Made by a program: the position numbers and the translations under genes. From the NCBI RefSeq assembly GCF_026004075.1, contig NZ_BPIK01000002.1:620001-684000 (forward strand): a DNA stretch of 64,000 nucleotides, in the 5' to 3' direction. The DNA is from Meiothermus sp. (lineage in GTDB: Bacteria; Deinococcota; Deinococci; Deinococcales; Thermaceae). Under the pieces are notes generated by a model, which saw only the letters and a program-made list of their open reading frames with translations, ran no database searches and was not told where the DNA came from. Shown here one piece after another: positions 19,599-28,223 of the stretch (the stretch's first letter is position 1; each line of letters opens with the position of its first letter).

Positions 19599-20265
19599 AC
19601 TCCTGGTAGCCCCGTCCATCCTCACCGCCGATTTTGCCCGCCTGGGCGAACAGATCCGCGAGGCCGAGGCGGCGGGGGTGGACTGGATTCACCTGGACGT
19701 GATGGACGGGCGCTTCGTGCCCAACCTGACCTTTGGCCCGCTGGTGGTGGAAGCCATCCGCAAGGTCACCGCCTTGCCCCTGGACGTGCACCTGATGATT
19801 GTGGAGCCCGAGCGCTACATAGCCGACTTCGCCCGGGCCGGGGCCGACTGGATTACGGTGCACCACGAGGCCACCCCTCACGCCCACCGGGCGGTGCAGC
19901 AGATCAAAGAACTGGGCAAGAAAGCCGGTCTGGCTATCAACCCCGGCACGCCCCTCGAGGCTTTGCTACCCCTGCTGCCCGAACTCGACCTGGCCCTCCT
20001 GATGAGCGTGAACCCCGGCTTTGGTGGGCAAAAGTACATCCCCGCCAGCACCGAGCGCATCCGCCGGCTGAGCGGCCTGCGCCAGCACCTGAACCCGGCC
20101 TGCCTGATCCAGGTAGACGGGGGTATCAAGCCCGAGAATGTGGCCGAGGTGTTCCGGGCCGGGGCCGATGTGGTGGTGGTCGGCAGCGCCTTGTTTAATA
20201 ACCGGCCTGTGGCCGAAAATATGGAAAAACTGATGGGAGAGGTATATGCCGCTGGCTCTAGGTAA
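19591..20265 (+). CDS. rpe: Ribulose-phosphate 3-epimerase
   Basis: A 224-residue TIM barrel. It starts with [19 protein letters not shown], then [45 protein letters not shown] and VDGGIKPEN, covering all metal and catalytic sites of Rpe. Interconverts xylulose- and ribulose-5-phosphate. The start overlaps the end of prk by 8 bases and its end overlaps fba by 20 bases, so translation is likely coupled. Confidence 0.95.
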   Translation: MPKLLVAPSILTADFARLGEQIREAEAAGVDWIHLDVMDGRFVPNLTFGPLVVEAIRKVTALPLDVHLMIVEPERYIADFARAGADWITVHHEATPHAHRAVQQIKELGKKAGLAINPGTPLEALLPLLPELDLALLMSVNPGFGGQKYIPASTERIRRLSGLRQHLNPACLIQVDGGIKPENVAEVFRAGADVVVVGSALFNNRPVAENMEKLMGEVYAAGSR

Positions 20266-21169
20266 AGACGTTCTCGAAAAAGCACGGCGCGAAGGCTATG
20301 CTGTGCCCAGCTTCAACACCAACAACCTCGAGATCACCCAGGCCATCCTCGAGACCGCCGAGGCCCTCCGGGCCCCGGTCTTCATCCAGGTCTCGGATGG
20401 GGCCCGCAAGTACGCCGGGCTGGAGAACCTGTCCAACCTGGTGCGGGATATGGCCAGCCGGGTCAGCGTTCCGGTGGTGCTGCACCTCGACCACGGAGCC
20501 GATTACAAGATGGTCTTGCAGGCCCTCCGGGCTGGGTTTACCAGCGTGATGATAGATGCCTCGCACCATCCTTTCGAGGAAAACGTGCACGAGACCAAAA
20601 AGTGCGTGGAGGCGGCCCATGCCGTGGGGGTGAGCGTGGAGGCCGAGCTGGGGCGCCTGCAGGGTATCGAGGACAACATCGTGGTAGATGCCAAAGATGC
20701 CTTCCTCACCGACCCCGACGAGGCCGCGCGCTTTGTGGAGGCCACCGGGATTGACTACTTAGCCATCGCCATCGGCACCTCCCACGGGGCCTACAAGGGC
20801 AAGGGGCGGCCCTACATTGACCACGCCCGCCTCGAGCAGATCGCCGCCAAAGTCTCCCTGCCGCTGGTGCTGCACGGCTCCTCGGGCGTGCCGCAGTGGC
20901 TCAAGGACAAGATGGCTGCTACCGGGGCCGACCTGGGCGACCCCACCGGTATCCACGACGAAGACGTAAAAAAAGCCATTCCCAACGGCATCGCTAAAAT
21001 TAACATTGACACCGACCTGCGCCTGGCCCTCACCGCTGGCATCCGCGAGGTGGTGGTGGGCAACCCCAAAGAGTTCGACCCCCGCAAAATCCTGGGTAAG
21101 GGGCGGGACTACCTCAAGCAGGTCATCAAAGAAAAGTTCGAGCTGATGGGCACGGTGGGCCGCGCGTGA
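20246..21169 (+). CDS. fba: Class II fructose-bisphosphate aldolase
   Basis: A 307-residue zinc-dependent aldolase. Landmarks: [18 protein letters not shown], the zinc/catalytic segment [35 protein letters not shown], the second zinc His in LHGSSGVP, and KINIDTDLR. It condenses DHAP with GAP or erythrose-4-phosphate in the Calvin cycle. Its start lies inside the 3' end of rpe behind GGGAGAGG. This is the aldolase embedded in the cbb operon; two DhnA-type aldolases lie elsewhere in the window. Confidence 0.95.
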   Translation: MPLALGKDVLEKARREGYAVPSFNTNNLEITQAILETAEALRAPVFIQVSDGARKYAGLENLSNLVRDMASRVSVPVVLHLDHGADYKMVLQALRAGFTSVMIDASHHPFEENVHETKKCVEAAHAVGVSVEAELGRLQGIEDNIVVDAKDAFLTDPDEAARFVEATGIDYLAIAIGTSHGAYKGKGRPYIDHARLEQIAAKVSLPLVLHGSSGVPQWLKDKMAATGADLGDPTGIHDEDVKKAIPNGIAKINIDTDLRLALTAGIREVVVGNPKEFDPRKILGKGRDYLKQVIKEKFELMGTVGRA

Positions 21170-21645
21170 ACCGCCTTGAGCAGGCCATTCAGAACCTACT
21201 CTGGAACGCCCGCTGGGTGATGCTGCTGCCGGTGGTGGGGCTTCTGGCCGGGGCCGTCTATTTTGCGGTGCAGACGGGGCTCGAGGTCTGGCGGGCCCTG
21301 GGCTCGGGGAGCCTGGATAAAGCCCTGCCCCTGATGGTGGGGGCCGTAGACCTGGCCCTGCTGGCCTCGGTGCTCATCATCTTTGCCCTGGGCCTGTACG
21401 AGCTCTTTATCGCCGATATCCGGCGGCCCGAGGGGGGCCTTAACAACGTGCTGGTGGTTAAAAGCCTCAACGACCTCAAGACCAAGCTCGGCCAGGTGAT
21501 CCTGATGATTCTGATCGTCAAGTTTTTCGAGAAGGCCCAGGCCTTTGCGCCCAAAGCCGCCCTCGACTTCCTCTTCTATGCCGGTGCAGTGGCCCTGCTG
21601 GGGGCGGCCTTGTGGCTGGTACAGGCCGAAAAGTCCGGCAAATAA
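21166..21645 (+). CDS. YqhA/UPF0114-family membrane protein
   Basis: A 159-residue protein with three to four hydrophobic helices, the family stretch LYELFIADIRRPEGGLNNVLVVKSLNDLKTKLGQVILMILIVKF, and a soluble C-terminal tail. The function is unknown. It starts with GTG 21166 overlapping the fba stop by 4 bases, so it is cotranscribed with the Calvin genes, though a role in carbon fixation is not established. Confidence 0.8.
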   Translation: MNRLEQAIQNLLWNARWVMLLPVVGLLAGAVYFAVQTGLEVWRALGSGSLDKALPLMVGAVDLALLASVLIIFALGLYELFIADIRRPEGGLNNVLVVKSLNDLKTKLGQVILMILIVKFFEKAQAFAPKAALDFLFYAGAVALLGAALWLVQAEKSGK

Positions 21646-21678
21646 CCTTTAGTTATCCCTTTGATAACCCCAGGTGGC

Positions 21679-21708
21679 TTGCAAACGGAATCTGGCTGTT
21701 CATACTAT
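21679..21708 (+). promoter_or_regulatory. Promoter of the cytochrome c gene
   Basis: TTGCAA (21679-21684), an 18-base spacer and TACTAT (21703-21708), followed by GCTGGAGGTGAT as ribosome binding site for the TTG start at 21728. It makes the cytochrome gene a separate unit from the cbb operon. Confidence 0.55.
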
Positions 21709-21727
21709 AAGCTGGAGGTGATACAAC

Positions 21728-22195
21728 TTGATCAAACGTAATATTTCCCTGCTGCTTGCCTCGGCCACGCTAGTGCTGGGCTTGGGTGTTCTGCAGACGG
21801 CTGCAGCCCAGGCCAGCCCCCTCTACGCCCAGTGCCAGGGCTGCCACCAGCCCACCGGCGCCGGTATCCCTGGGGTCTTCCCCCCGCTGGCGGGCCACGT
21901 ACCCGAGATTCTGGCCGCCAAGGGTGGCCGCGAGTTCCTGATCCAGGTGCTGCTCCATGGCCTGCAAGGGCAGATTACCATCAAGGGGGCCAAATACCAG
22001 GGGGCCATGCCCGCCTATGCCCAGCTCAAGGATGAAGATATCGCGGGGTTGCTTAACCACATCTCCACCCAGTGGGGCAACAAGTTCCCCGCGGGCCAGC
22101 AAGCCTTTACCGCGGCTGAGGTCAAAGCCCAGCGCGCCAAAACCATGACGGCTGCGCAGGTGCTCGAGGCCCGCAACAAGCTGGGCTTGAAGTAA
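21728..22195 (+). CDS. Secreted monohaem c-type cytochrome
   Basis: A 155-residue protein with a cleavable signal peptide (LLLASATLVLGLGVLQTAAAQA) and a class I cytochrome c domain: haem site CQGCH, PPLAGH, and the distal methionine probably in GAMPAYAQL. A helical tail follows (EVKAQRAKTMTAAQVLEARNKLG). Acts in the periplasm as an electron carrier; Sox-derived electrons are a plausible source because sox genes lie just beyond the terminator. The only suitable start is TTG 21728, supported by GGAGGTGAT. Confidence 0.85.
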   Translation: MIKRNISLLLASATLVLGLGVLQTAAAQASPLYAQCQGCHQPTGAGIPGVFPPLAGHVPEILAAKGGREFLIQVLLHGLQGQITIKGAKYQGAMPAYAQLKDEDIAGLLNHISTQWGNKFPAGQQAFTAAEVKAQRAKTMTAAQVLEARNKLGLK

Positions 22196-22205
22196 ACCCA
22201 CACAA

Positions 22206-22241
22206 CAAAAACACCCAGGCCCGCGGGTCTGGGTGTTTTTT
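22206..22241 (+). terminator. Strong intrinsic terminator
   Basis: AAACACCCAGGCC / GGTCTGGGTGTTT form a stem of about 13 pairs with one mismatch, a GCG loop and a T-run (TTTTTT). It ends the cytochrome transcript, just before the convergent sox cluster; the A-rich left side could also serve the minus strand. Confidence 0.88.
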
Positions 22242-22280
22242 ATCAGAACCTCATTGTATCCAGTGCAGGGGTTGGGGTGG

Positions 22281-22577
22281 TCAGATTATCTTGCGCAGAA
22301 TCATGGCGATGTGGCCTTTGCTAAGCTCGGCATCGCCCGCCGCGGCCTGCGCCTCCCAGGCATTCAGGTATTCTTCCAGCACCACGCTGGCCACCGAGTC
22401 CATGGCCTTACGGGTTGCGTTGATCTGATCCAGTAGCTCGCCCAGAGGGCGTCCTTCCTCGGCCATCCGCTGCAAGCCGCGTACCTGCCCCTCGATGCGC
22501 TTGAAGCGCCGGAGGATGCCTTCCAGGGCTTCGGGGTCGGTAAGCGGGCGGTCTAGCTTGGATTTGCCAGGGTTCAT
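22281..22577 (-). CDS. CsoR/DUF156-family protein without any cysteine
   Basis: 98 residues with the DUF156 core RRFKRIEGQVRGLQRMAEEGR, but both sensing positions are changed: GRPLGEL replaces the first Cys site and EEYLNAWEA the second. The protein contains no Cys at all, so it cannot act as a persulfide or Cu(I) sensor in the known way. It ends the sox minus-strand run, 12 bases after ccdA. It may be a constitutive binder, a heteromer partner of the two CstR-like proteins, or sense something else. Confidence 0.75.
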   Translation of the reverse strand: MNPGKSKLDRPLTDPEALEGILRRFKRIEGQVRGLQRMAEEGRPLGELLDQINATRKAMDSVASVVLEEYLNAWEAQAAAGDAELSKGHIAMILRKII

Positions 22578-22589
22578 TGGCCCCTCCGC

Positions 22590-23258
22590 TCACAGCCGCT
22601 CTTGCAGCCACTCGGGGGTTATCTTGAGGAAGAAGCTGTTGAGCTGGGTGTAGGTGCCGGTAAGCAGGAGAATCCCTACCGCGATCAGCACCACACCCGC
22701 CACAATTTCCACCGCATGGGAAAGCCGGGCGGCGCGCCTCAGGAAGGCTCGAGCCCGTTCGGCAAAAAGGGCCACCAACATAAAGGGCACGGCCAGCCCC
22801 AGGATGTAGGCCACCAGCAGATGGATGCCCCCGCCGGTGGCGGTGAGGGTGAGGATGCCCCCCAAAATGGGGCCAATGCAGGGTGTCCAGCCCAGCCCCA
22901 GCACGATGCCCAGCACGAAGGCCCCCCAGGGGCGGTCGGTGGGGCCCTGGTAGCGCAGGTTCACCCCCCACTTGGGCTTGAGGCCCAGCATATAGAGCCC
23001 CAGCAGGATGAGCACCCCGCCCCCAATGCGCCCCAGCAGGTCGCGGTACTCGAAGAGCAAGCCCCCCAGCAGGGTAAAGGGCAGGCCCAGCAAAAAGAAG
23101 ATGGCCGAAAAGCCCAGCACAAAGAAGAGGGCGTTGCGGATGGGGCGGCCCTGCTGTCCCCCCAGGTATAGCAGGTAGGTGGGCACCAGGGGGAGCACAC
23201 AGGGCGACAGGAACGAGAGGATTCCTGCCAGGAAAGCGATGGGGAGGCTCAGGGTCAT
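22590..23258 (-). CDS. ccdA: CcdA/DsbD-type thiol electron transporter
   Basis: 222 residues, six membrane helices, with the CcdA signatures LSFLSPCVLPLVPTYL and LGWTPCIGPILGG carrying the two redox Cys. It passes reducing power from cytoplasmic thioredoxin to extracytoplasmic thioredoxin-like proteins, here probably SoxW and the TlpA-type proteins, for SoxY reduction and cytochrome c maturation. Last but one gene in the sox minus-strand run. Confidence 0.92.
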   Translation of the reverse strand: MTLSLPIAFLAGILSFLSPCVLPLVPTYLLYLGGQQGRPIRNALFFVLGFSAIFFLLGLPFTLLGGLLFEYRDLLGRIGGGVLILLGLYMLGLKPKWGVNLRYQGPTDRPWGAFVLGIVLGLGWTPCIGPILGGILTLTATGGGIHLLVAYILGLAVPFMLVALFAERARAFLRRAARLSHAVEIVAGVVLIAVGILLLTGTYTQLNSFFLKITPEWLQERL

Positions 23259-23274
23259 GGTCTGGGCTCGAGGA

Positions 23275-24000
23275 CTACCCCAAGACCGGGCAGGTCGTGG
23301 GCACTTTGGTGTGCTCGGCGTAGGGGATGACGGTGGCTTTGCTCACCTCTTCGCGGGCCCGGGCGGTGGTGCGGAACAGGTCGCGCAGGGCCTGGTTCTG
23401 GGCCCGGAAGAACTCATCGAACTGGGGATTGCCTAAAAAGCCCATGGCGTAGGCTTCGTCCTTGGCAGCGTCGTACTCGAGCACCACCGCAGCCAGGGCG
23501 TGGGGGGCGGGCCCCCCTTTGACCTCGCCGCCCCGGGTCACGTCGAAAGCCGAAAGGTGTGAGCAGCAGACCATCCGGGGGCCGCGGTTTCCTTCGGGCT
23601 TGTAGTAGCCCATGGCCCCCAGGTTGGGGGCAGCGTAGCTGTAGGCGTGCGGGCAGATGCTGGTATAGGCCACGATGCTCTTGCCCTTGCCCACCCCACC
23701 AGGCCAGCGGTAGTTCTTACCGTCCGGCATCTTCACGTCCACCGGGGAGAGCTCGGCGTCCACATTGACCAGGATGTTGGGGGTGGCTGCAAAGGGATAG
23801 GCAAAAACAAAGGGCTCGTGGGGCTTGAGGGTGCTCAGCTTGAGGGGGTTGCCGGCCTTGTCCACTAGCAGGGCTTTGGGGAAGCTAGTGGCGCTGGACT
23901 GGGCCTGCACGAACTCGAGCATTCCCAAAGGCGAAAGCTTGAGCAGCAGGCCCAGGGAGGTACCTTTGGCCAGCAGGTCGAGAAAATTGCGTCGATCCAT
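23275..24000 (-). CDS. Rieske-type iron-sulfur protein of the Sox cluster
   Basis: 241 residues. An N-terminal MDRRNFLDLLAKGTSLGLLLKL resembles a Tat signal or anchor; the Rieske cluster ligands are in SICPHAYSY and VCCSHLSAFD (C-x-H ... C-x-x-H). The C-terminal ~60 residues are helical and charged. It lies 9 bases after soxD, so it probably takes part in electron transfer from SoxCD or replaces a missing redox domain. Assignment to a particular complex is inference. Confidence 0.8.
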   Translation of the reverse strand: MDRRNFLDLLAKGTSLGLLLKLSPLGMLEFVQAQSSATSFPKALLVDKAGNPLKLSTLKPHEPFVFAYPFAATPNILVNVDAELSPVDVKMPDGKNYRWPGGVGKGKSIVAYTSICPHAYSYAAPNLGAMGYYKPEGNRGPRMVCCSHLSAFDVTRGGEVKGGPAPHALAAVVLEYDAAKDEAYAMGFLGNPQFDEFFRAQNQALRDLFRTTARAREEVSKATVIPYAEHTKVPTTCPVLG

Positions 24001-24009
24001 GCTTAACCT

Positions 24010-24576
24010 CTAGGGGAGCCTGATCCAGGGGAAGCGTTTCTGGGTGTTGGGGTCGAGCTCCAACAGGGCGCGGGCCGGCATCTGCACCTTGGGCAGGGTC
24101 TGGGCGTTCATGGGCTCACTGCCGTCAATGACCCCGTTCTGATACAGGATGTAGGCCACCACTGCATACACCTCGTCGTTGCTGAGGATGCCCGGCGTGG
24201 CAAAGGGCATGGCCCGGCGGGTGTAGTCGAAGAGGGTGGTGGCGTACTGCCAGTAGTTCCCGATGGCAAAGTCCACCGAGTCCACCTCTTTGGTGATGGG
24301 GAAGGGCTCGGAGACCAGCCGGGTAAAGGCCCCCCCTTCGCCGGCAGCGCCGTGGCAGCTCGCACAGTGGGTGGCATAGACCTTAGCCCCCTCATCTACC
24401 GTGCCCTGGCCGGGGGGCAGCCCCACCCCGTTGGCCAGGATGGAGGGTCGGATGTTCCACTCCTGCACCTCCTGCTCGCTGAGTGGGGTGCCAATCTGGT
24501 AGCGCCCCTGGGCCAGCACCAAAGCCGAGAGGGCCAGGGCCGAAAGGGCCACATAGAACCACTTGCGCCGCATCAC
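24010..24576 (-). CDS. soxD: SoxD-like monohaem cytochrome c
   Basis: 188 residues with a signal peptide and one haem site, CASCHG, in a class I cytochrome context (GQGTVDEGAKVYATHCASCHGAAGEGG); SRRAMPF-like FDYTRRAMPFATPG supplies the axial Met. It pairs with SoxC, as in SoxCD sulfur dehydrogenase, but Paracoccus SoxD is about twice as long with two haems, so this is the short form. Starts with GTG 24576 or ATG 24573, overlapping the soxC stop. Confidence 0.82.
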   Translation of the reverse strand: MMRRKWFYVALSALALSALVLAQGRYQIGTPLSEQEVQEWNIRPSILANGVGLPPGQGTVDEGAKVYATHCASCHGAAGEGGAFTRLVSEPFPITKEVDSVDFAIGNYWQYATTLFDYTRRAMPFATPGILSNDEVYAVVAYILYQNGVIDGSEPMNAQTLPKVQMPARALLELDPNTQKRFPWIRLP

Positions 24577-25868
24577 GATTCACCTCCACAGCCGCCCCGA
24601 CCCACCGCGCCGAGCCGGGCGGGGGCTCCGGCCAGGGTCTTGTCACCATTGACCACCTTGCCATCGGCCCCAATCCGCCAGGCCTGGATGGCGTTGTAGT
24701 GGTAGCGGTTGTTGCGGGCCCACTTAGCGAAAAACTCCTCCTGGGTGGGCTGGGTGTTGCCTTTTTCGTCCCAGGCCCGGCTCATGATAACCGTCTCGCG
24801 GCCATCCCAGACCCAGTTGTACTTGAAGCGCACCACCGAGAGCGCATCGGGGGCGGGCTCGAGGCTGGCCTGTTTCCAGGTTTTGCCCCCGTCCAGCGAG
24901 ATCTCCACCCGGCGGATGCGCCCGTGGCCGCTCCAGGCCAGGCCGCGAATCTCGTGGAAGCCCCGCGAAATCTGCTGCAACCCCGAAGGATAGGTGATGA
25001 TGGACTCCGGATCCATCACCCAGGTAAAGGCATAGATTTTGCCGTCGGCCATCACGTCGGTGTATTCCGAGGTCTCGTCCTTGCTCATCACCGGGGTGTC
25101 GGTCACCTGGATACGCCGCAGCCACTTGACCTGGATGCTCCCCTCCCAGCCCGGCACCACCAGGCGCACTGGATAGCCCTGCTCGGGCCGGATGGCCTCG
25201 CCGTTTTGGGCGTAGGCCACCAGCACATCGTCCAGGGCCTTTTCCAGCGGCAGGCTGCGGGTATAGGCGGCAGCGTCCTGCCCCTCGGGAATTAGCCAGC
25301 GGGCGCCTTCCTTGAGGCCCGCTTCCTTGAGCAGAATCGAAAGGGGCACCCCCGTCCAGGAAGAGTTGGAGACCAGGCCCCGGCTGCGGGTGGCGGTCAG
25401 GGTCATGTCGGGGGGGTTGCGGTAGCCGTTCTGGCCGTTGCCGGCGCACTCGATGAAGTAAGTACGGGTGACCGAGGGCAGGCGCTTGAGGTCTTGCAGG
25501 GTGAACATCAGGGGCCGCTCGACCATCCCGTGAATTACCAGCCGGTAGTCGGCCGGGTTCACGTTGGGCACGCCCCCGTGGTGCCGCTCGAAATGCAGCG
25601 AGCTGGGGGTAATGACGCCCTCGAGCTTCTCCAACGGGGAAAAGTCGGCGCCGGTGTGGCGGCTGCGCAGGTTGGGCGAGATATAGCGAATCACGTCCTT
25701 TTCAAACTCGCTGCGCTCGCCATACTCGCGCAGGGTAGTCCCCAACACCTTCATGGTGTCGGTAGCGCCTTGGGGAATTTTGCTCTGGGCCAGACCCCCG
25801 GAGAGCTTTACAAAGGCTCCGGCAGCCGCCCCTTTGCTCAGGAGTTGCAACAGTTTACGACGGTTCAT
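24573..25868 (-). CDS. soxC: SoxC sulfur dehydrogenase, molybdopterin subunit
   Basis: 431 residues of the sulfite-oxidase fold. A twin-Arg-like N-terminus (MNRRKLLQLLSKGAAAGAF), the Mo-ligand Cys in FIECAGNGQNGY, SNSSWTGVPL, and the dimerisation domain with WSGHGRIRRVEISLDGGKTW are present. With SoxD it oxidises the SoxY-bound sulfane sulfur by six electrons. ATG 25868 was taken as start because it begins the Tat-like signal; the longer frame has no support. Confidence 0.92.
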   Translation of the reverse strand: MNRRKLLQLLSKGAAAGAFVKLSGGLAQSKIPQGATDTMKVLGTTLREYGERSEFEKDVIRYISPNLRSRHTGADFSPLEKLEGVITPSSLHFERHHGGVPNVNPADYRLVIHGMVERPLMFTLQDLKRLPSVTRTYFIECAGNGQNGYRNPPDMTLTATRSRGLVSNSSWTGVPLSILLKEAGLKEGARWLIPEGQDAAAYTRSLPLEKALDDVLVAYAQNGEAIRPEQGYPVRLVVPGWEGSIQVKWLRRIQVTDTPVMSKDETSEYTDVMADGKIYAFTWVMDPESIITYPSGLQQISRGFHEIRGLAWSGHGRIRRVEISLDGGKTWKQASLEPAPDALSVVRFKYNWVWDGRETVIMSRAWDEKGNTQPTQEEFFAKWARNNRYHYNAIQAWRIGADGKVVNGDKTLAGAPARLGAVGRGGCGGES

Positions 25869-25927
25869 CCGGTATGTTCTCCTTGGATGGGGTGGGGTAG
25901 ACGCAGCCCCCACCCCGTGCCCCAGGC

Positions 25928-27220
25928 TCAAGCACCTGGGCCAAACATGTCGCCCCACAGGCCTCGAGCCCACTCCAGGGCCAGTGCGCCATTGGGCTTG
26001 GAACGGTTGTTATCTACAGTGGACTGCTGCCGAATCTGCCGGGTGGCCTCGTCCCAGTTGTGCTTATGCGAGACCCAGATGGACTCCTCGCTGCTTACAA
26101 AGCTATAGCAGATGTTGTCGGGCAGCGGGTTGGCAATCTCATCCGGGCGCTTGCCAGCAATGCGCTGGGCGATGTGTTCGGCGATGATCTTGCCGTCGTT
26201 GTAGGCCACCTGCCCGCTCTTGGGGTAGGGCACGTTGCCAATCACGTCGCCGATGATGTAAACCCGGTCGTCCCGCTCGGAGAGGAACGAAGGTAGCCGC
26301 ACGTTGGCCCAGCGGTCGCCCAGCCCTGCCGTGCGTACAATTTCGCCAGCTTTCATGGGCGGGATGATGTTAGCCATGTCGAACTTGAACTCGCCCAGGG
26401 GGGTCTTGACTTCCTTCCTGGCGTAGTCAATGGCCGTGACCTCGGCCTGAGGAATGTACTGGATGTAGTCTTTGTAGAGATCGTTGTAGGCGGCAATAAA
26501 GCCAGGGCCTTTGGAGACGGGGCCGGGGTTGGCGTCCAGCACAATCACCTTGCCCTTGATCTGGTTGGTCTTGAGGTAGTAGGCCAGCATGGCCGCCCGT
26601 TCATAAGGCCCTGGGGGGCAGCGGTAGGGCGGCTTGGGGATGGCCAGCACCAGATCGCCGCCCTCGAAGTTGTCGAGCTGGCGTTTGAGGGCGATGTGCT
26701 CCCAGGGCTTGAAGCCCACTGGTAGGAACTGCTTGACCTCGCTGTAGCCCTGGATGGCCTCGTACATGTAGTCAATGCCGGGCGAGACCACCAGGTAGTT
26801 GTAGAAGACCAGGCCGCTGGTGGTACGCACATAGCGGCCCGCCCGGTTGACCTCGATGGCCCGCTCGTTGATGATGGTGACCCCAGCCTTGGCCACATTG
26901 GTGTAATCGAAGACGATGAAGTCGAGATCCTTCACCCCGCCCAGGTACAGGTTACTCATAGGGCAGGACATGAAGGCGGGGTTTTTCTCGATCAACACTA
27001 CCTCGATGTTGGGGTTCTTGCGCCGCAGGTGCCGGGCCGTGCTCACGCCACCCCAGCCCCCGCCGATAATCACCACGCGGTTGCCCCTGGCCGGCCCCAG
27101 CACGCTGCTGGGCTTGCTGAAAAACTCCTGGGCAAAGGCGCTGCTGGCTGCCGCCGCACCCGCTGCCGCACCCGCTGCCGCACCCGCTTTTAGAAGCTTA
27201 CGACGCGTTACCTTGCTCAT
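25928..27220 (-). CDS. soxF: Flavocytochrome c sulfide dehydrogenase flavoprotein (SoxF/FccB type)
   Basis: 430 residues. Tat-like signal SKVTRRKLLKAGAAAGAAAG..., FAD motif RVVIIGGGWGGVSTARHL, and the redox-active cysteine pair in MSCPMSNLYLGG and RCPPGPYERAA, as in FccB. VYIIGDVIGNVPYPKSGQVAYNDGK gives the FAD end. It oxidises sulfide outside the cytoplasm. ATG 27220 follows GGGAGGAAGC. It heads a sub-operon soxF-soxC-soxD-Rieske-ccdA. Confidence 0.9.
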   Translation of the reverse strand: MSKVTRRKLLKAGAAAGAAAGAAAASSAFAQEFFSKPSSVLGPARGNRVVIIGGGWGGVSTARHLRRKNPNIEVVLIEKNPAFMSCPMSNLYLGGVKDLDFIVFDYTNVAKAGVTIINERAIEVNRAGRYVRTTSGLVFYNYLVVSPGIDYMYEAIQGYSEVKQFLPVGFKPWEHIALKRQLDNFEGGDLVLAIPKPPYRCPPGPYERAAMLAYYLKTNQIKGKVIVLDANPGPVSKGPGFIAAYNDLYKDYIQYIPQAEVTAIDYARKEVKTPLGEFKFDMANIIPPMKAGEIVRTAGLGDRWANVRLPSFLSERDDRVYIIGDVIGNVPYPKSGQVAYNDGKIIAEHIAQRIAGKRPDEIANPLPDNICYSFVSSEESIWVSHKHNWDEATRQIRQQSTVDNNRSKPNGALALEWARGLWGDMFGPGA

Positions 27221-27271
27221 GCTTCCTCCCATAACCCGAGCCACCCCGGAGGCCTCTTCTCCGGTATCTTC

Positions 27272-27321
27272 CGTGTGCTTGGGCTTAGACGTAAGTTTAA
27301 CAGATTTTATCCAAGCACACG
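27272..27321 (-). promoter_or_regulatory. Upstream region of soxF with an 11-bp inverted repeat
   Basis: CGTGTGCTTGG (27272-27282) and CCAAGCACACG (27311-27321) are perfect complements 28 bases apart, framing an AT-rich stretch that could hold the soxF promoter. They could be operator half-sites or an RNA stem. The element separates soxF from the upstream DUF302 gene. Confidence 0.45.
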
Positions 27322-27347
27322 AAAGCTATAACGTTGGGTTATAGCGC

Positions 27348-28214
27348 CTATTGCCGGGGGCGATAGGGTTGGCCGCCGACCCCTTCCAGAATCTGGCTCA
27401 TCACCCGCCGGGCTTCCTGGAGCATGCCCATGGTTTTCTGGTTTTGCGCCACGCCTGGCATGATACCCATCAGCATGGGCTCAATGGCCCCTACCAGCAC
27501 GCCGCCGGGCATGGGGGCCACAAAGAAACGGCAGGGCGCGGCAAAGCCACCGGCAGGCTGGGCCATGAACATCTCGTAGGCCCACTCGCTCTTGCAAGGC
27601 TGGATGCCGACTACCTCGCCCATCTTGACCGAGGGCAGCACGTTGAGGCCGTTATTCCCCAGCTCGCTTTCGATTAAGAGGGTGAGTTCATCCACGTTGC
27701 CCCCCTCGACCACGTACATCAGGGCTGGCATCATGCCGGAGCTGGGGTCGGGCATCATGGCCGGTGCCACCTTACGGGGCAGCCCCAGGCTGGCAATTAC
27801 CGCTTTGAGCTTGGCCCCCAAGAGCCGGCTCTTGGTGTTTTTGACCCCCAGCATGGCAAACATCAGGTCGGGGTCGAAGGTGCCCACCGTGACCATCCCA
27901 GGCCGGGCGGCGTGCACGTAGATGGTGGGGGGCAGGATGATGGCGGTCATCACGTTTTCCTGCACCGCAGCCAGCACCCCGGCCTCGGGCTCGAGCACCA
28001 TCAGCAGGTAGTCGGGGAAGTCGGCCTTGAAGTTTTTGACCTGTCCACCCAGGTTCAGGGTGCGGGCCACCTTGAGCCCCTGGGCGCCAACGGCGGCCTC
28101 GACCTGGGCCTGGGCCTCGGCCACGCTAACCCCGCGCAGGGTGGTTTCCAGCGACTGGGCCAGGGCCGATAGCGAGAGAATAAAACCCAATAACAGCGTC
28201 CACTTGATCTTCAT
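27348..28214 (-). CDS. Secreted DUF302-type protein with two related halves
   Basis: 288 residues with a signal peptide (LLLGFILSLSALA). The first half matches DUF302 (AAVGAQGLKVARTLNLGGQ, then PDYLLMVLEPEAGVLAAV and TAIILPPTIYVHA); the second half has a weaker repeat of the pattern, with two Cys (IQPCKSEW and AAPCRFF). DUF302 proteins are found in several sulfur-oxidation loci but lack a known activity. It sits between the rhodanese and soxF in the sox cluster. Confidence 0.7.
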   Translation of the reverse strand: MKIKWTLLLGFILSLSALAQSLETTLRGVSVAEAQAQVEAAVGAQGLKVARTLNLGGQVKNFKADFPDYLLMVLEPEAGVLAAVQENVMTAIILPPTIYVHAARPGMVTVGTFDPDLMFAMLGVKNTKSRLLGAKLKAVIASLGLPRKVAPAMMPDPSSGMMPALMYVVEGGNVDELTLLIESELGNNGLNVLPSVKMGEVVGIQPCKSEWAYEMFMAQPAGGFAAPCRFFVAPMPGGVLVGAIEPMLMGIMPGVAQNQKTMGMLQEARRVMSQILEGVGGQPYRPRQ

Positions 28215-28223
28215 AGGCCTCCT

